Notes: generated from the letters alone by a model not told the origin. Counted from the first letter of the stretch, positions 22,793-33,945 are shown. The stretch: 64,000 nucleotides of DNA from Boesenbergia rotunda (GCA_024364735.1 JAGFNQ010004027.1:1-64000); one strand, 5' to 3'. Numbers and translations are program-made.

Positions 22793-23844
22793 GAGGACCT
22801 GAAATAATCTGATTTCAGGCCTACGCTGGACCTGAAATCATCTGATTTCAGGCCCAAGTTGGGCCTGAAATCATATGACTTCAGGCTCAACGTGAACTCA
22901 AATTTATTTTCCATTTTAAAAATAATTTTTATAATATTTAATCATGATTTATTAAATTAATTATTTATAGGATAATCTTTTATATAATTTTACAAGTTAT
23001 GACAAAATGCTCTCATTTTATTGAAATACTCAGGTATGATCAAAACAGGTTTACGTTTGTTTAAACTTGAAACAAGGTCCCATCTGGAGACTACCTAAAT
23101 ACACAATGCATACCAAAATTAGATTCCTTGTAGACCATGAACTCTTATTTTCATAATTTGGCATAGAAGGAGTTTTGTAGGTCCATCAGTGAGTTTCGGT
23201 GGAAACCCACTGATGGACCTAGAATATTTGGATTTCTCAAAACTCGATATCACTAGTTAGAGTTGAGCTAGGAGATGATATTTTTGGTGTCCAAACTTAG
23301 TCCTAATGAATATCAATTATGTTCTCATACCGTATCAATTGGCACAAAACAATGCAACAAAAATGCAGAATCAGAGCTTATTTTAGTAAATCATCCCTAT
23401 CTCTTTAATTTTGCTCATCTTTATATTTTATTTGAACTATCTTAATTATTTATTATCTATCTTCATATCTTATTTCAGACCCACGTTGGGCTTGAAATAA
23501 TCTGATTTCAGGCCCAACATGGGCCTGAATTAGATGACTTCAGGCCCAACGTGAACTCAAATTTTTTTTCATTTTAAAAATAATTTTTATAATATTTTAG
23601 ATTGATTTATTAAATTAAATATTTATAGAGCAATCTTTTATATAATTCTATAAGTTGTGACAAAATGCTCTCATTTTATTGAAATACTCAAGGATGATCA
23701 AAACAGGCTTACATTTGTTTAAACTTGAAACAAGAAGGTTGCATCTGGAAACTGCCTAAATACACAATGCATACCAAAATTGGTTTTTTGCAGACCATGA
23801 ACTCTTATTTTTAGAATTTGACACAGAAGGAGTTGTAGGTTTGT
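22793..23844 (-). repeat. Two inverted copies of MULE spacer unit
   Basis: Reverse-complement copies of the unit at 17616-19075. The first (22793-23470) contains the hairpins (22793-22895), the palindrome (23179-23220) and the GAATCAGAGCTTATTTTAGT tail, and matches 18377-19072 over about 690 bp. The second begins at the hairpins 23478-23550 and stops at 23844, just where the palindrome would start. Confidence 0.85.
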
Positions 23845-23845
23845 T

Positions 23846-25165
23846 GTGTTTGCTCGTGCTGCTGTCCAAAACAAACCTAAAGCTGCTCTACTTCCAATAT
23901 CATTACCATATTATAAGTCATATGGTGGCAACAAAAAACATGATGCGCATTTGTGTACACTTTTCTAACTGCTGATATAATGTCACGATGTCTATCTGAT
24001 ACTATGGTCATTGGTTGTTCATCGACAACAAAGAACCTCTTTGTATGCTCCAAAAATCACTCCCATGCAAACCCACATTCAACTTCAACTATTCCAAAGG
24101 CAATTGGGAGAATATTGTCATTACCATCAATCGTTGTAGCAATCAACAATACACCAGGATACTTTTCTCTTAGATGTGTGGCATCAATTCTGATAAGTTT
24201 ATGTAAATAAGACCTGAACACCCTTCGACAAGCACCAAAACCCCAAAAACACCGTTGGAACTCATTGCTACCATTCCTGCATAGCACCACATAAGTTTCA
24301 GGATCTCTACCTCTTAACTCACGCAGATATTGTGGAAGATCTCTATATGTCTCATCATAATCTCCGACGACCTTTTTCAATGCTTTCTCCCTAGCTATGT
24401 ATGCTTTTCTGTATGATATGGTCACTCCAAATCTAACTTTAATATCTGATATAATCATACTTGGTTTGTATTGTTCATTATGAAGAAATTGCTCTTCAAC
24501 AAAAGATGCAACAAATGATGAAGAGTATGCATGATGATCAGCACTTTCCTTAACAGTTCCACATTGGTGTTCATTTACATATTTTGTAACAGTGAACTCT
24601 ACTTTCCCCCAGGCAACTACTCTCCATGTACATGGTTGGTTGAAACACACTGCTTTAACTCTATTTTTTTGGGTGTCAACTGGGTTATATCTCATATGCT
24701 TAACCATGACATGTTTCACAAGTGCATTCTTGAATTTTTGTCTAGATGGAAAAATCTGCCCCCACAAAATTCATGCTCATCTCTTGCCTCGGCCTCTCCA
24801 ATTAGCCCAGCTAGCAATCGAGAATTCAAAATATAAGGATCATCAGCTATTGGAAACTCCTCCTCTAAGTCACTGTACTGATCTGGGAGAAATTCATATT
24901 ACTCAATTTGCATATCATCAGCTTGGAATTCTTGTACCCTTGTACTGGGTTGTAATTCATCTGCATTTCGGATTTCATGTTCTTCCTTCTCACTCCAGGT
25001 TGGCTCAAAGTATTCAACAAGTCTTGTAGAAGAATTCAGACACTCATCTTCTAAATTACTTGCTTTTTTATTTAGATCAAATGTCAAATTTCTTGTAATT
25101 CTATTACCACTATACTCGGAAGATAATAGAATATTATTACTGGCTATTTCTGCTATATTCCCCAT
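23846..25165 (-). pseudogene. MuDR-type MULE transposase, degenerate, C-terminus lost
   Basis: The transposase would cut and paste MULE DNA. From the N-terminal side (25165) there is an acidic segment, then the MuDR DNA-binding-like region FPSRQKFKNALVKHVMVK with KAVCFNQPCTWRVVAWG and YVNEHQCG. The catalytic core follows, with LIRIDATHLREKYPGVLLIA (first Asp). After GFAWE a TGA replaces the usual Trp; the frame goes on with FLEHTKRFFVVD and IVSDRHRDIISAV (second Asp), then HVFCCHH. A frameshift near 23910 leads to LGLFWTAARAN. Sequence then ends abruptly at 23845 against a spacer unit, losing the last acidic residue and C-terminal zinc region. The open part is 24057-24767. Confidence 0.85.
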
Positions 25166-25470
25166 ACAGCATTATCATCAAGAGTATTTCATATCTCAAA
25201 GAGAATTTCGTCAACAACATTATCATCCCTAAAAAATAAATTACAATTAAATTTGGCAAACTTTCAAAATCATAATCAAGTGTTTCAGTAATTTAAAAAA
25301 TAAACAAGGATATCAGGCTCTAGGAGAGCCTAAAATAAAAGGATTTCCCAGGGCCTGAAATCAAAGAGGAGGGTCTGATATCAAATGATATCAGGGCCTG
25401 AAATCCTTTGATTTCAGGCCCTAAGACGGCTTGATATCAAATGATATCAGACCCTATGTCATATTCAAGC
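25166..25470. repeat. Hairpin cluster upstream of MULE transposase
   Basis: Between 25318 and 25460 several inverted motifs of GGGCCTGAAATC / GATTTCAGGCCC and GATATCAAATGATATCAG type occur. They match the hairpins flanking the Ulp1 genes and tie transposase and protease genes to one family. Confidence 0.7.
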
Positions 25471-26629
25471 ATGAATTTATCGTAAGTTTAAACAAATTCA
25501 GAGAACCCTATTTATGTAATGACACCGTTAGAATCCTTCTCCAAACAAAAAATTAATAGAAAAAGTTGATCATGTATAAACTAGGGCTGATACCATATTA
25601 GAGCATAACAGACTCTAGCTGAAATAAACCCTATAAGAACTCTTGTACTATTTTTTTTCACCGTATACACAAATTTTAAGTAGTCAATCATACGTACATT
25701 ACTAAATCTTTTTCTTCCTTCTATCAAACAAACTGTGGCTTGAAGTTTCTCCTTCAATACCTATCTTCCTCAACGATTCTTTTAAGTCGACTCTTTAAAG
25801 TCACCTTTAGAACAAGTCCACTCTCTGCAGTAAGGTAGAAATATATATGTACCTTCATGATAAGTCGAATTGTACAAGGTAGAAATATATATGTAGGGTG
25901 AGAAAAAGTCAACTCCCTGATGCATCCGAACCACAATATGTTATTTTAATTTGAAAAGTCTGTAATTGTGGTTCGGATGTCTCGGAATTGTTAACTGAAA
26001 AAGAAAATTCTTGGCGGGAGGGGTATAATAGGAAGAACACTACATTTGATGCACCCTTTGGTAAAAAAGGAAACCTCAGTACACGTTTTGGTAATTACGA
26101 ATTCTTAGGTACGTCGTTTGGTAAAAAGCCGAAGATTCAGTGAATCACCTTCCGCGGCACCTTAGCACGGGGTCAATGTTGTAATAATTCGTATAATATG
26201 TATCTCCTTTACCAACCCTAGGTATCTCACCTTGACCTTTAATGGACGAATAATTAACAGGTATGATATTATTATATTAAATTTTGAGAATAAAAATTTA
26301 ACAAAATTATTATATCCATTCTTTTTATGTACTAAGCACAGTATTTAAATTAATAATTAATAAATTTATTTTTCCGTATTGACTATGAGACAAATTGACA
26401 TGGAGAACGAGTGAATCATCTTTTCCACCTGAATATCTCAACTTTAGAATTAAATTTTAATATCTGCACATTACTTTAGTAATTTTTTAATTTCTTCATT
26501 ACGACTCTGGTAATATTGCACGAGGAGATTGAATATCATGGCCTAAAATTAGGTAAAATTGTTGACTTGTTGAAAATTGTTCTCACATGATTTTATTTAT
26601 TGATTTCACAAGTTAAATCAACTGTAAAT
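25471..26629. other. Intergenic, no gene seen
   Basis: AT-rich sequence without a believable coding frame. It includes a perfect stem-loop (25923-25979), two copies of GGTAGAAATATATATGTA (about 25835 and 25879) and two TTTGGTAAAAA motifs near 26060 and 26130. It may contain the outer end of the MULE, but no terminus could be fixed. Confidence 0.5.
25923..25979. repeat. Perfect 15-bp stem-loop
   Basis: Arms CATCCGAACCACAAT and ATTGTGGTTCGGATG with a 27-base AT-rich loop. No terminator or known element was recognised. Confidence 0.7.
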
Positions 26630-27560
26630 TGCCATTAAATCCCCAATTGAATCTTAAACTTTATCCTCAGTCCCTATGTCAGAAAAAATTTATTTTCACT
26701 CCCTACATGCAAAGTTTCATTTGCTTCAGCGCCCTAATAAATATTGCTCTACCTAATTGCTCTTATTATTTTTAGGTACAAAAAATCCAAAATGAGGTAT
26801 AGTTCTTCCGAAATTCAGTATCATATAATTAAAATCTAGTATATTTTCTATCAAATTAAGTACCATATTTTTTATACGTATAAAAAGTTAGGAAGAAGTA
26901 TAATTCTTCCTAAATTCAGTATATTTCAATTAGAATTTAGTATATGTTCTATCAAATTGAGCACAATTCTTTTTCTACCGGACCAATTGATTAGGAGTTC
27001 ATCATACCTAATTATCTTTATTAGGTATAAAAAGTCCAAAATGATGTATAGTTCCTCCTAAATTCAGTATCATATAATTAAAATCTAGTATATTTTCTAT
27101 CAAATTAAGTACCACACTTTTTATATGTATAAAAAGTCCAGGAAGAAATATAATTCTTCCTAAATTCAGTATATTTCAATTAGAATTTGGTATACGTTCT
27201 ATCAAATTAAGCACAATTCTTTTTCCACCGGACCAATTGATTAGGAGTTTATACCAATTGTCCTTATTATTTTTAGGTACAAAAAGTCCAAAATGAGGTA
27301 TAGTTCTTCCTAAATTCAGTATCATATAATTAAAATCTAGTATATTTTCTAGCAAATTAAGTATCACACTTTTTATACGGATAATAAGTCCAAAAATAAA
27401 TATAATTCTTCCTAAATTCAACATATTTCAATTAAAATTTAGTATATGTTCTATCAAATTGAACACAAATCTTTTTCCACTGGACCAATTGATTAGGAGT
27501 TCATACCAATTGATTAGCTTAGGATAAATTGATTAGGTCATACTCAATTTGATATAAAAT
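26630..27560. repeat. Dispersed repeat with three ~250-bp tandem copies
   Basis: The segment starting CCTATGTCAGAAAAAAT (about 26670) recurs at 57750 onward. From about 26770 three direct copies of a ~250-bp unit follow. Each holds AAATTCAGTATCATATAATT, TAAAATCTAGTATATTTTCT, and CCGGACCAATTGATTAGGAG or a near variant (starts about 26790, 27039 and 27290). Confidence 0.8.
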
Positions 27561-28114
27561 ATACTGAATTTTAGTTAAATGATGTTAAATTTAGAAAAAA
27601 TTGTACTTTATTTCAGACTTTTTGTATCTAAAAAAATTGAAGGGTAATTCGGTAAATTTGTAGTTGAAACACATGAAACATTGCATGTAAGGGGTGGAAA
27701 TAAATTTTTTCTGACGCAGAAACTGAGAAGAAAATTGAGTTTGTATGTAGAAAATTTGGGATAATTTACTCTTAAATCAAACCCAAAGTAGATTTTCAGA
27801 TGAAAAAAAAAACCTACAACCAAAAGTTTATTTTAATTTAAATAGAAAACAAAAATAGGCAGCAACTGGCAAGACAGCGGTCCATGGGATTTGACTTTTC
27901 CTTCTATGATCGCAAATGACGATTCAGCGTGCCTCTTTCCAAATAGGATATAAGGAGGCGAGTCACGGCAGATTGACTCGGCGTCCCTTTAATAAATTAG
28001 TGTGACACTATTTTCTAATTTATTTATTTACTTGTTATTAACGATATTTTTTTTAAAAAAAAATATCAGAATGAAATATTAAGACTTTCCAAACAAATTA
28101 AACGAAATCGTTCA
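27561..28114. other. Intergenic, nothing recognised
   Basis: AT-rich with a short GC-richer part at 27860-27990. No coding frame, RNA gene or element end recognised. Confidence 0.5.
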
Positions 28115-28123
28115 ATAATTTAA

Positions 28124-28481
28124 GAGTGATGATAGGGACAATGAATTTGAGACAGTGAATGAGACAGTAAATGACATGGTAATTATTATGTACACGTCCG
28201 ATCGTCGATCGGACACTATCGGCGGTTTTTGGCCACCGCCCCGAACCAAACTATACCCTTGGGGGCACGGTGAACCCGTCGAGGATCGTCGCAATTGCGA
28301 TCTCGCATCATTGACCGTCGATTTCAATAGGTTCACCGTTGCCGGCGATCCTGACGAGTTCACCGTCCTCTGAAGGTATAGTTTGATTCAGAACGATAAT
28401 CAGAGACCATCGGTAGTGTCCAATCAGCGATCGGACATGTACACAATAATTACACGTCATTCACTGTCCCAATCATTACTC
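28124..28481. mobile_element. Mutator-type MITE (358 bp) with 9-bp target duplication
   Basis: Terminal inverted repeats of roughly 80-100 bp: the left starts GAGTGATGATAGGGACA, and the right end read in reverse starts GAGTAATGATTGGGACAGTG. Both continue to the inner motif TAATTATT(A/G)TGTACA(C/T)GTCC. The element is flanked on both sides by the perfect direct repeat ATAATTTAA (28115-28123 and 28482-28490). Nine base pairs is the Mutator-superfamily hallmark. No coding capacity, so it must have been moved by a MULE transposase. Confidence 0.88.
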
Positions 28482-28490
28482 ATAATTTAA

Positions 28491-28974
28491 TTCAGTTTGA
28501 TTTATAATTTTGGTTTAAAACATCTCAAATTTGTCAAAAAACATCCCATTTGTTTGATTGAATAGTTACAAAAGCTCTTGTTGTTTGAAAAATAATCCTC
28601 ACTTTCAATTTATTTTTTTTCAGAAAAGAATAAAAAATCCAATGTTTCTTAAGCCCATAGCTGTCCCGAATTCAAGCCTCACGTATACCTCACCTCTGTA
28701 TACCTGACAAAAGCACAAATAAACCCAAAAATCTCGATGAACAAAACATGTATCTAGAATAATCAGGGAGGGCGCTTTAACAGATAATAGATGCAAATAT
28801 GAAAGACAAAAATAGTTCAAATATCAAAAGATTTAATTCAGGGCCTACAGCCAGGCCATGATCAGTTGATTCATAGTGTAGAATCAAATAGTACTATTAA
28901 AGTAGATAACGAAGTCAAACACTAGCAGCGACTTAACAGCCCATCCGAAGGGGAGGAACGGGGTAAAACTCCGC
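28491..28974 (-). other. 3' untranslated and downstream region of HSP70
   Basis: Follows the HSP70 stop on the minus strand. An AATAAA-type signal on the minus strand lies near 28608-28613, about 360 bases past the stop; it is a candidate only. No other feature seen. Confidence 0.45.
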
Positions 28975-31900
28975 TTAATCAACCTCCTCAATCTTCGGCC
29001 CTGCACCACTGGCACCAGCTGAAGACCCATCCTCATCCATTCCACCAGGCACGTCACCGCCCTGGTACATTTTAGCAATGATGGGGTTGCAAATGCTCTC
29101 CAACTCCTTCATCTTGTCATCGAATTCATCAGCTTCTGCCAGTTGATTGGCTTCCAGCCAATGGATCGCCTGCTCGATCGCATCTTCAATCTTCTTCTTG
29201 TCTGCTGCAGGCAGCTTGGATGCAATCTTGTCATCCTTGATAGTGTTTCTCATGTTGTAGGCGTAATTTTCCAAGGAGTTCTTCGATTCCACCTTCTTCT
29301 TGTGCTCCTCGTCCTCGGACTTGTACTTCTCTGCTTCCTGCACCATCTTCTCAATCTCCTCCTTGCTCAGCCTGCCCTTGTCATTGGTAATGGTGATCTT
29401 GTTCTTCTGTCCAGTTGTCTTGTCCTCGGCGGACACGTTCAAGATACCATTGGCATCGATGTCAAAGCAAACTGTGATCTGAGGAACACCACGAGGGGCA
29501 GGTGGTATTCCCGAGAGTTCAAATTTTCCAAGCAGGTTGTTGTCTCTGGTCCTGGTTCTCTCACCCTCGTATACCTGAATCAAGACTCCAGGTTGATTGT
29601 CTGAATAGGTAGAGAAGACTTGCTCTTTCTTTGTGGGGATGGTGGTATTCCTGGGGATCAAGACGGTCATAACACCTCCAGCGGTCTCCAAACCGAGGGA
29701 AAGTGGAGTGACATCCAAAAGGAGAAGGTCCTGCACCTTCTCATTGCCCTCACCACTAAGAATAGCAGCCTGAACAGCAGCACCATAAGCAACAGCTTCA
29801 TCAGGATTGATACTCTTGCAGAGCTCCTTGCCATTGAAAAAGTCCTGCAACAACTGCTGCACCTTTGGGATTCTGGTGGATCCACCAACAAGAACCACAT
29901 CATGGACCGTGCTCTTGTCCATTTTAGCATCTCTCAGACACTTCTCGACAGGCTCCATGCATTTCCTGAAGAGGTCCATGTTAAGCTCCTCAAACCTGGC
30001 CCTTGTGATAGTAGTGTAGAAATCAATGCCCTCATACAAGGAATCAATTTCAATGGTGGTTTGTGCAGTGGAGGAAAGTGTCCTCTTTGCCCTCTCGCAT
30101 GCAGTCCTCAGCCTTCTCAGTGCCCTAGGATTCCCACTGATATCCTTCTTGTTCTTCCTCTTGAACTCTTGAACGAAATGATTAACCATGCGGTTATCAA
30201 AATCCTCACCTCCAAGATGAGTGTCCCCTGCGGTGGCCTTGACCTCAAAGATACCCTCCTCAATGGTAAGAAGAGAAACATCAAAAGTGCCACCACCAAG
30301 ATCAAAAATGAGAACATTCTTCTCACCCACACTGCTTGCCTTCTTGTCAAGTCCATAGGCAATAGCAGCAGCGGTGGGCTCATTGATGATCCTCATCACA
30401 TTCAGACCAGAAATGACACCAGCATCCTTTGTGGCCTGGCGCTGGGAGTCATTGAAGTAAGCAGGGACAGTGACAACAGCATTCTTCACAACAGATCCAA
30501 GGTAGGCTTCAGCAATTTCTTTCATCTTGATTAGCACCATAGAAGAGATTTCTTCGGCTGCAAACTGCTTCTCCTCCCCCTTGTAATTAACAACAATCAT
30601 AGGCTTGTCACCGGGACCTGAAATAACCTTGAAAGGCCAGAGCTTGATGTCGCTTTGGACAGATGCATCAGTGAAGCGCCTCCCAATCAAACGCTTTGCA
30701 TCTGAAGAATGAGAATATAAAATATTAGGTTAAGTACAATCATGCAACAGTGTTAGAATTTTCATATTATTAGTTTCCTTAATTGGCAGCATTTGACTCG
30801 AACTTCTTAAATTAATTTCATGAGAACTTTGCAAAATTCCACATCTGGAGAACAAAAAATGAGAAAAAAGGGATACTAAAATTTCCTTCTACAAGTACAA
30901 AACCAAGAGTACATTTAAGGTAACAAAATGCTCTCCTGCAGCTAAATGTTAGCAGATTATTTCAGAAAGATACTTTGATTTTTTAAAAAAAAAAAAGCTA
31001 AAGCATCCCTCAGCAATCAAATACAACCAAATGGTAACTAGAATACGAAAACAAAAATCTATAAAATACAAAATATGTTTTAGATGGATAAAATTTAGGA
31101 CTAAAACGTTTAATACGAAAAAATTCCATCAGATAAAAAACTAAATTACTTTTAATGCATCATTGTTACGATAAATGATTATTTTGTATGAAAAGGAGCA
31201 AACCAAAAGCAAACGCACGAGATTAAAAATAAAAATGAAACTTTTGCACAAAGTCGAAGTTTTTATTTCAATCTACTATTGCACATGAGTTCAAATTTTT
31301 AAAGTCAACTTATATCTACGTTAATTTCCATGTCTAGACACCCTATTTGAAAAGGGACGGAATTAAATTCATACAGGAATTGAAATTCAATTCCACCGAT
31401 TGGAACACATTTTCAGCCAAAAATTGATAAGGAATTAAAATTTAATTCCCTTCAAATCCTTCAAAAAGAGATCTGATTTGTGAAAGGAATTGCTTTGACA
31501 AATGAAAATTACTAAAGAGTCAGGGCCACTTTGGATGAAGGACAAAATGGTAAAAATATAAGAATTGAATTCAATTCTTATAGATTCCAAATTAAGAAAT
31601 TCAATTCAATTCTGTTATTTATTAACTCATTCCAAACATGAAAATTGAATTCAATTCCTAATGGAATTCAATTCTTGATGGAATTAAATTCAATTTCTTT
31701 GCTTAAAAAGTTTCCAAACAAGGTGCGAGAGAAAATAAACATAATGCTGAGAGATAATTTTCCCCCTTATTATACAGCCCCATAAAAAATACACCAATCT
31801 AAGGCATTAAAGTTAAGTTCTCAAAAAGTTAGCAGAACACTTTATTTACTAGTTAGAGACACTCAACACGAAGCGTACGCAACCATCAGCAATGAAGTAC

Positions 31901-32443
31901 TGTCGGATCCAAGGAAAACGACCAAAGCAGATCTCAAATCATATATCAAACCTATAAATGCACGAAATATAATCCAGAATATACTAAACCATAAGCATTA
32001 ACTCTAAACAGATCCAACTAGATCCAATGGAACAACGAGACCAAAGCGTCACAATTCATAACATCTCATCTAAATCACAAAATTTTGCACCGAAGCATAA
32101 TAATAACAGCTGAGACGCTAGATCTATATCCCAATAACTAACGGACAGATTTTTAACAACTAATACAGTAAAAGGATGCCATTCATGCACGACTGAAACA
32201 AGATATCCAGATTTAGAGGAGGATCTCACCGAACACAGTGTTGATAGGGTTCATGGCGACCTGGTTCTTGGCGGCGTCCCCGATGAGGCGCTCGGTGTCT
32301 GTAAAGGCGACATAAGACGGCGTTGTGCGATTGCCCTGGTCGTTGGCAATGATCTCGACCCGATCGTGCTGCCAGACACCAACGCACGAATAGGTGGTGC
32401 CGAGATCTATCCCAATAGCCGGTCCATCACCCTTTCCGGCCAT
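28975..32443 (-). CDS. HSP70: Cytosolic heat shock cognate 70 kDa protein (HSP70/HSC70)
   Basis: ATP-driven chaperone that binds exposed hydrophobic stretches of proteins in cytosol and nucleus, working with J-proteins and exchange factors. Exon 1 is 32230-32443, exon 2 is 28975-30701, and the GT-AG intron is 30702-32229; the total is 646 residues, normal for the family. The intron splits the Asp-72 codon, the position conserved in plant HSP70s. Signatures visible: GIDLGTTYSCVGVW near residue 11, IFDLGGGTFDVSLL near 200, VLVGGSTRIPKVQQLL near 335, and the C-terminal GPKIEEVD. EEVD marks the cytosolic form that docks TPR co-chaperones. The start MAGKGDGPAIGIDLG matches plant homologues. No stops or frameshifts; this looks functional and is the only clear host gene here. 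Confidence 0.97.
30702..32229 (-). other. HSP70 intron (1528 bp)
   Basis: Starts GTGAGATCC and ends TTCTTCAG on the minus strand. AT-rich with a probable small transposon near its middle. Length is moderately large for this intron in plants. Confidence 0.93.
31339..31725. mobile_element. Probable MITE in HSP70 intron
   Basis: Ends are imperfect inverted repeats: CACCCTATTTGAAAA at left, and CACCTTGTTTGGAAA when the right end is read in reverse. The interior is rich in GAATTGAATTC-type palindromic tracts. No clear target duplication was found, so the superfamily stays open. Confidence 0.5.
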
Positions 32444-32503
32444 TATCTCGGCAGATCAAAGGCGACAGAAACGCGGAGGAAGAAGCACAATGAAACTCAG
32501 CCG

Positions 32504-32512
32504 CTAGGGTTT
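32504..32512 (-). promoter_or_regulatory. Telo-box in HSP70 5' leader
   Basis: The minus strand reads AAACCCTAG about 60 bases upstream of the ATG. Such boxes are common near starts of plant genes of translation and housekeeping type. Confidence 0.55.
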
Positions 32513-32552
32513 GTAAGGTAGAGAGGAAGAGCAGGTTGGGCTACGAGAGTTA

Positions 32553-32560
32553 TTATATAG
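32553..32560 (-). promoter_or_regulatory. HSP70 TATA box
   Basis: The minus strand reads CTATATAA, about 110 bases upstream of the ATG. It predicts a 5' leader of roughly 80 bases. Confidence 0.8.
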
Positions 32561-32571
32561 CAGATTCCAGG

Positions 32572-32584
32572 TTCCAGAATGTTC
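32572..32584 (-). promoter_or_regulatory. Perfect three-unit heat-shock element
   Basis: The minus strand reads GAACATTCTGGAA, that is GAA-nn-TTC-nn-GAA, starting about a dozen bases upstream of the TATA box. This is the binding pattern of a heat-shock-factor trimer. A CCAAT sequence and a TGACGTG (bZIP-type) core follow at about 32584-32593. Confidence 0.8.
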
Positions 32585-32599
32585 CAATGACGTGCTCAT

Positions 32600-33734
32600 C
32601 AAAGCCCGATCCGTTATGGACGGGCAGGCATTGACTGGTTGGGTTTCCGCTTTAACGGAGCTTGTAAACAAGCAAGCGTCCACAGTGATCGTTGCCGTCG
32701 AAATGGTTCTGGTCCTGGTAAACAACGGCTGTGCTCGAACTCGAATCGTTCAATTATTGCAGACTATCCCATCACGGAAACCCGGTCTATTACGGAGTTA
32801 CATCGTTAGAAGTCAACAATGACGGTAGATGTCTCGATGTGGTACCCTGGGACATTTTACTGAATCGCGTACGTAAAATTTCATAATTATCAAAATAAAA
32901 TTGTTTGCGATTTAATTTTTATCAAAGGCTCACGCATATTTTATCCCTCCCATCGATAATCTTTTATTGCAGTTCAGTTTTGAGACATTTTTTCCTAATT
33001 TTAATTTTAAAAGAATAGATTGTAATTTGGATGTAAATTTTTTTTTCTTTTAGCACAGACAATTTACTTCTTCTTGTCGAAAAGTAATAATTATGTTATA
33101 ATCACGAGCTTATCCCCCAAGTCCTTTCCCAATTAAAATCTTAGGCAAGTCTGTTCATGTGTCCCTCAGGCGGCATTAAGGGTTTGCGTGGAAGTTTACA
33201 CTGATCGGCACTCTCTAAAGAAGCGTTTAAGATTTCTGTAGTACTCTATTTTAATTAATGGCGGAAAAAATATCGATGGATATTTCAGACTCTTCTTCTT
33301 TAGAATTATTTACCAAGATATGTTAGTGAACTAATTAAATCAAAACAGCACTGTTTCTGATTATGTTTATAAAAATTTCATCTTTATTTTGCAAATTTCA
33401 AAAAGCTTGGGTTTGGTTCTTAATAAATTTTTAATGTTTACACCATGTAGACTTTAGATGACTTTAGACAAAAATTATATTGGTGCAATATTTTAGGTCA
33501 CTTTAATAGTTTTTTTGAAGCATTCAAAATTTTACATCATCGACATATTGCGAAGATCAAAGAATATTCCTTCAGTATTTTCTTGGGCATATAAAAATTG
33601 CAGCATATCCGCAGAATTTTGGTCAATATATTTGAAATTGAAATTCAACTTCGTAAATTTTTAGATTCTTAGGTACATATTTTAGATATAAATTTTAAAC
33701 ATGAATTATAGAAAGATAAAATAGGGATAAAGAT
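32600..33734. other. Intergenic upstream of HSP70, no gene seen
   Basis: GC-richer to about 32860, then AT-rich. One 76-codon frame (32592-32822, plus) has no recognisable similarity and overlaps the HSP70 promoter; it was not called. No RNA gene recognised. Confidence 0.5.
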
Positions 33735-33945
33735 AACCTGAAATCGTTTCATTTTAAACCCTCTTTGAGCCTGAAATGAAGAGGGTCTGAAATGAAAATA
33801 TTTCAGACCCTCATTAGGCTTGAAATGAAAATATTTCATATCCTCTTTGGGCATGAAAATTTTCATTTTAGACCCGTGTTGGACCTAAAAATATTTTATT
33901 TAAGATCCACATTTGGCCTGATATGAAATCATATTAGACCTATCT
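33735..33945. repeat. Hairpin cluster at left side of Ulp1 copy C
   Basis: Repeated CCTGAAAT / ATTTCAG(G/A)CC motifs, for example CAGACCCTCATTAGGC and TGAAATGAAAATATTTCA. They resemble the clusters beside copies A and B but use a diverged core. Confidence 0.65.

Noticed and set aside
29620..30534. 304-codon open frame on the plus strand
   Set aside because: It is antisense to the conserved HSP70 exon 2. Long antisense open frames are a known by-product of HSP70 codon use, and no family resemblance is seen.
32592..32822. 76-codon plus-strand frame upstream of HSP70
   Set aside because: It overlaps the divergent promoter region, shows no known domain and has no supporting splice or codon pattern.
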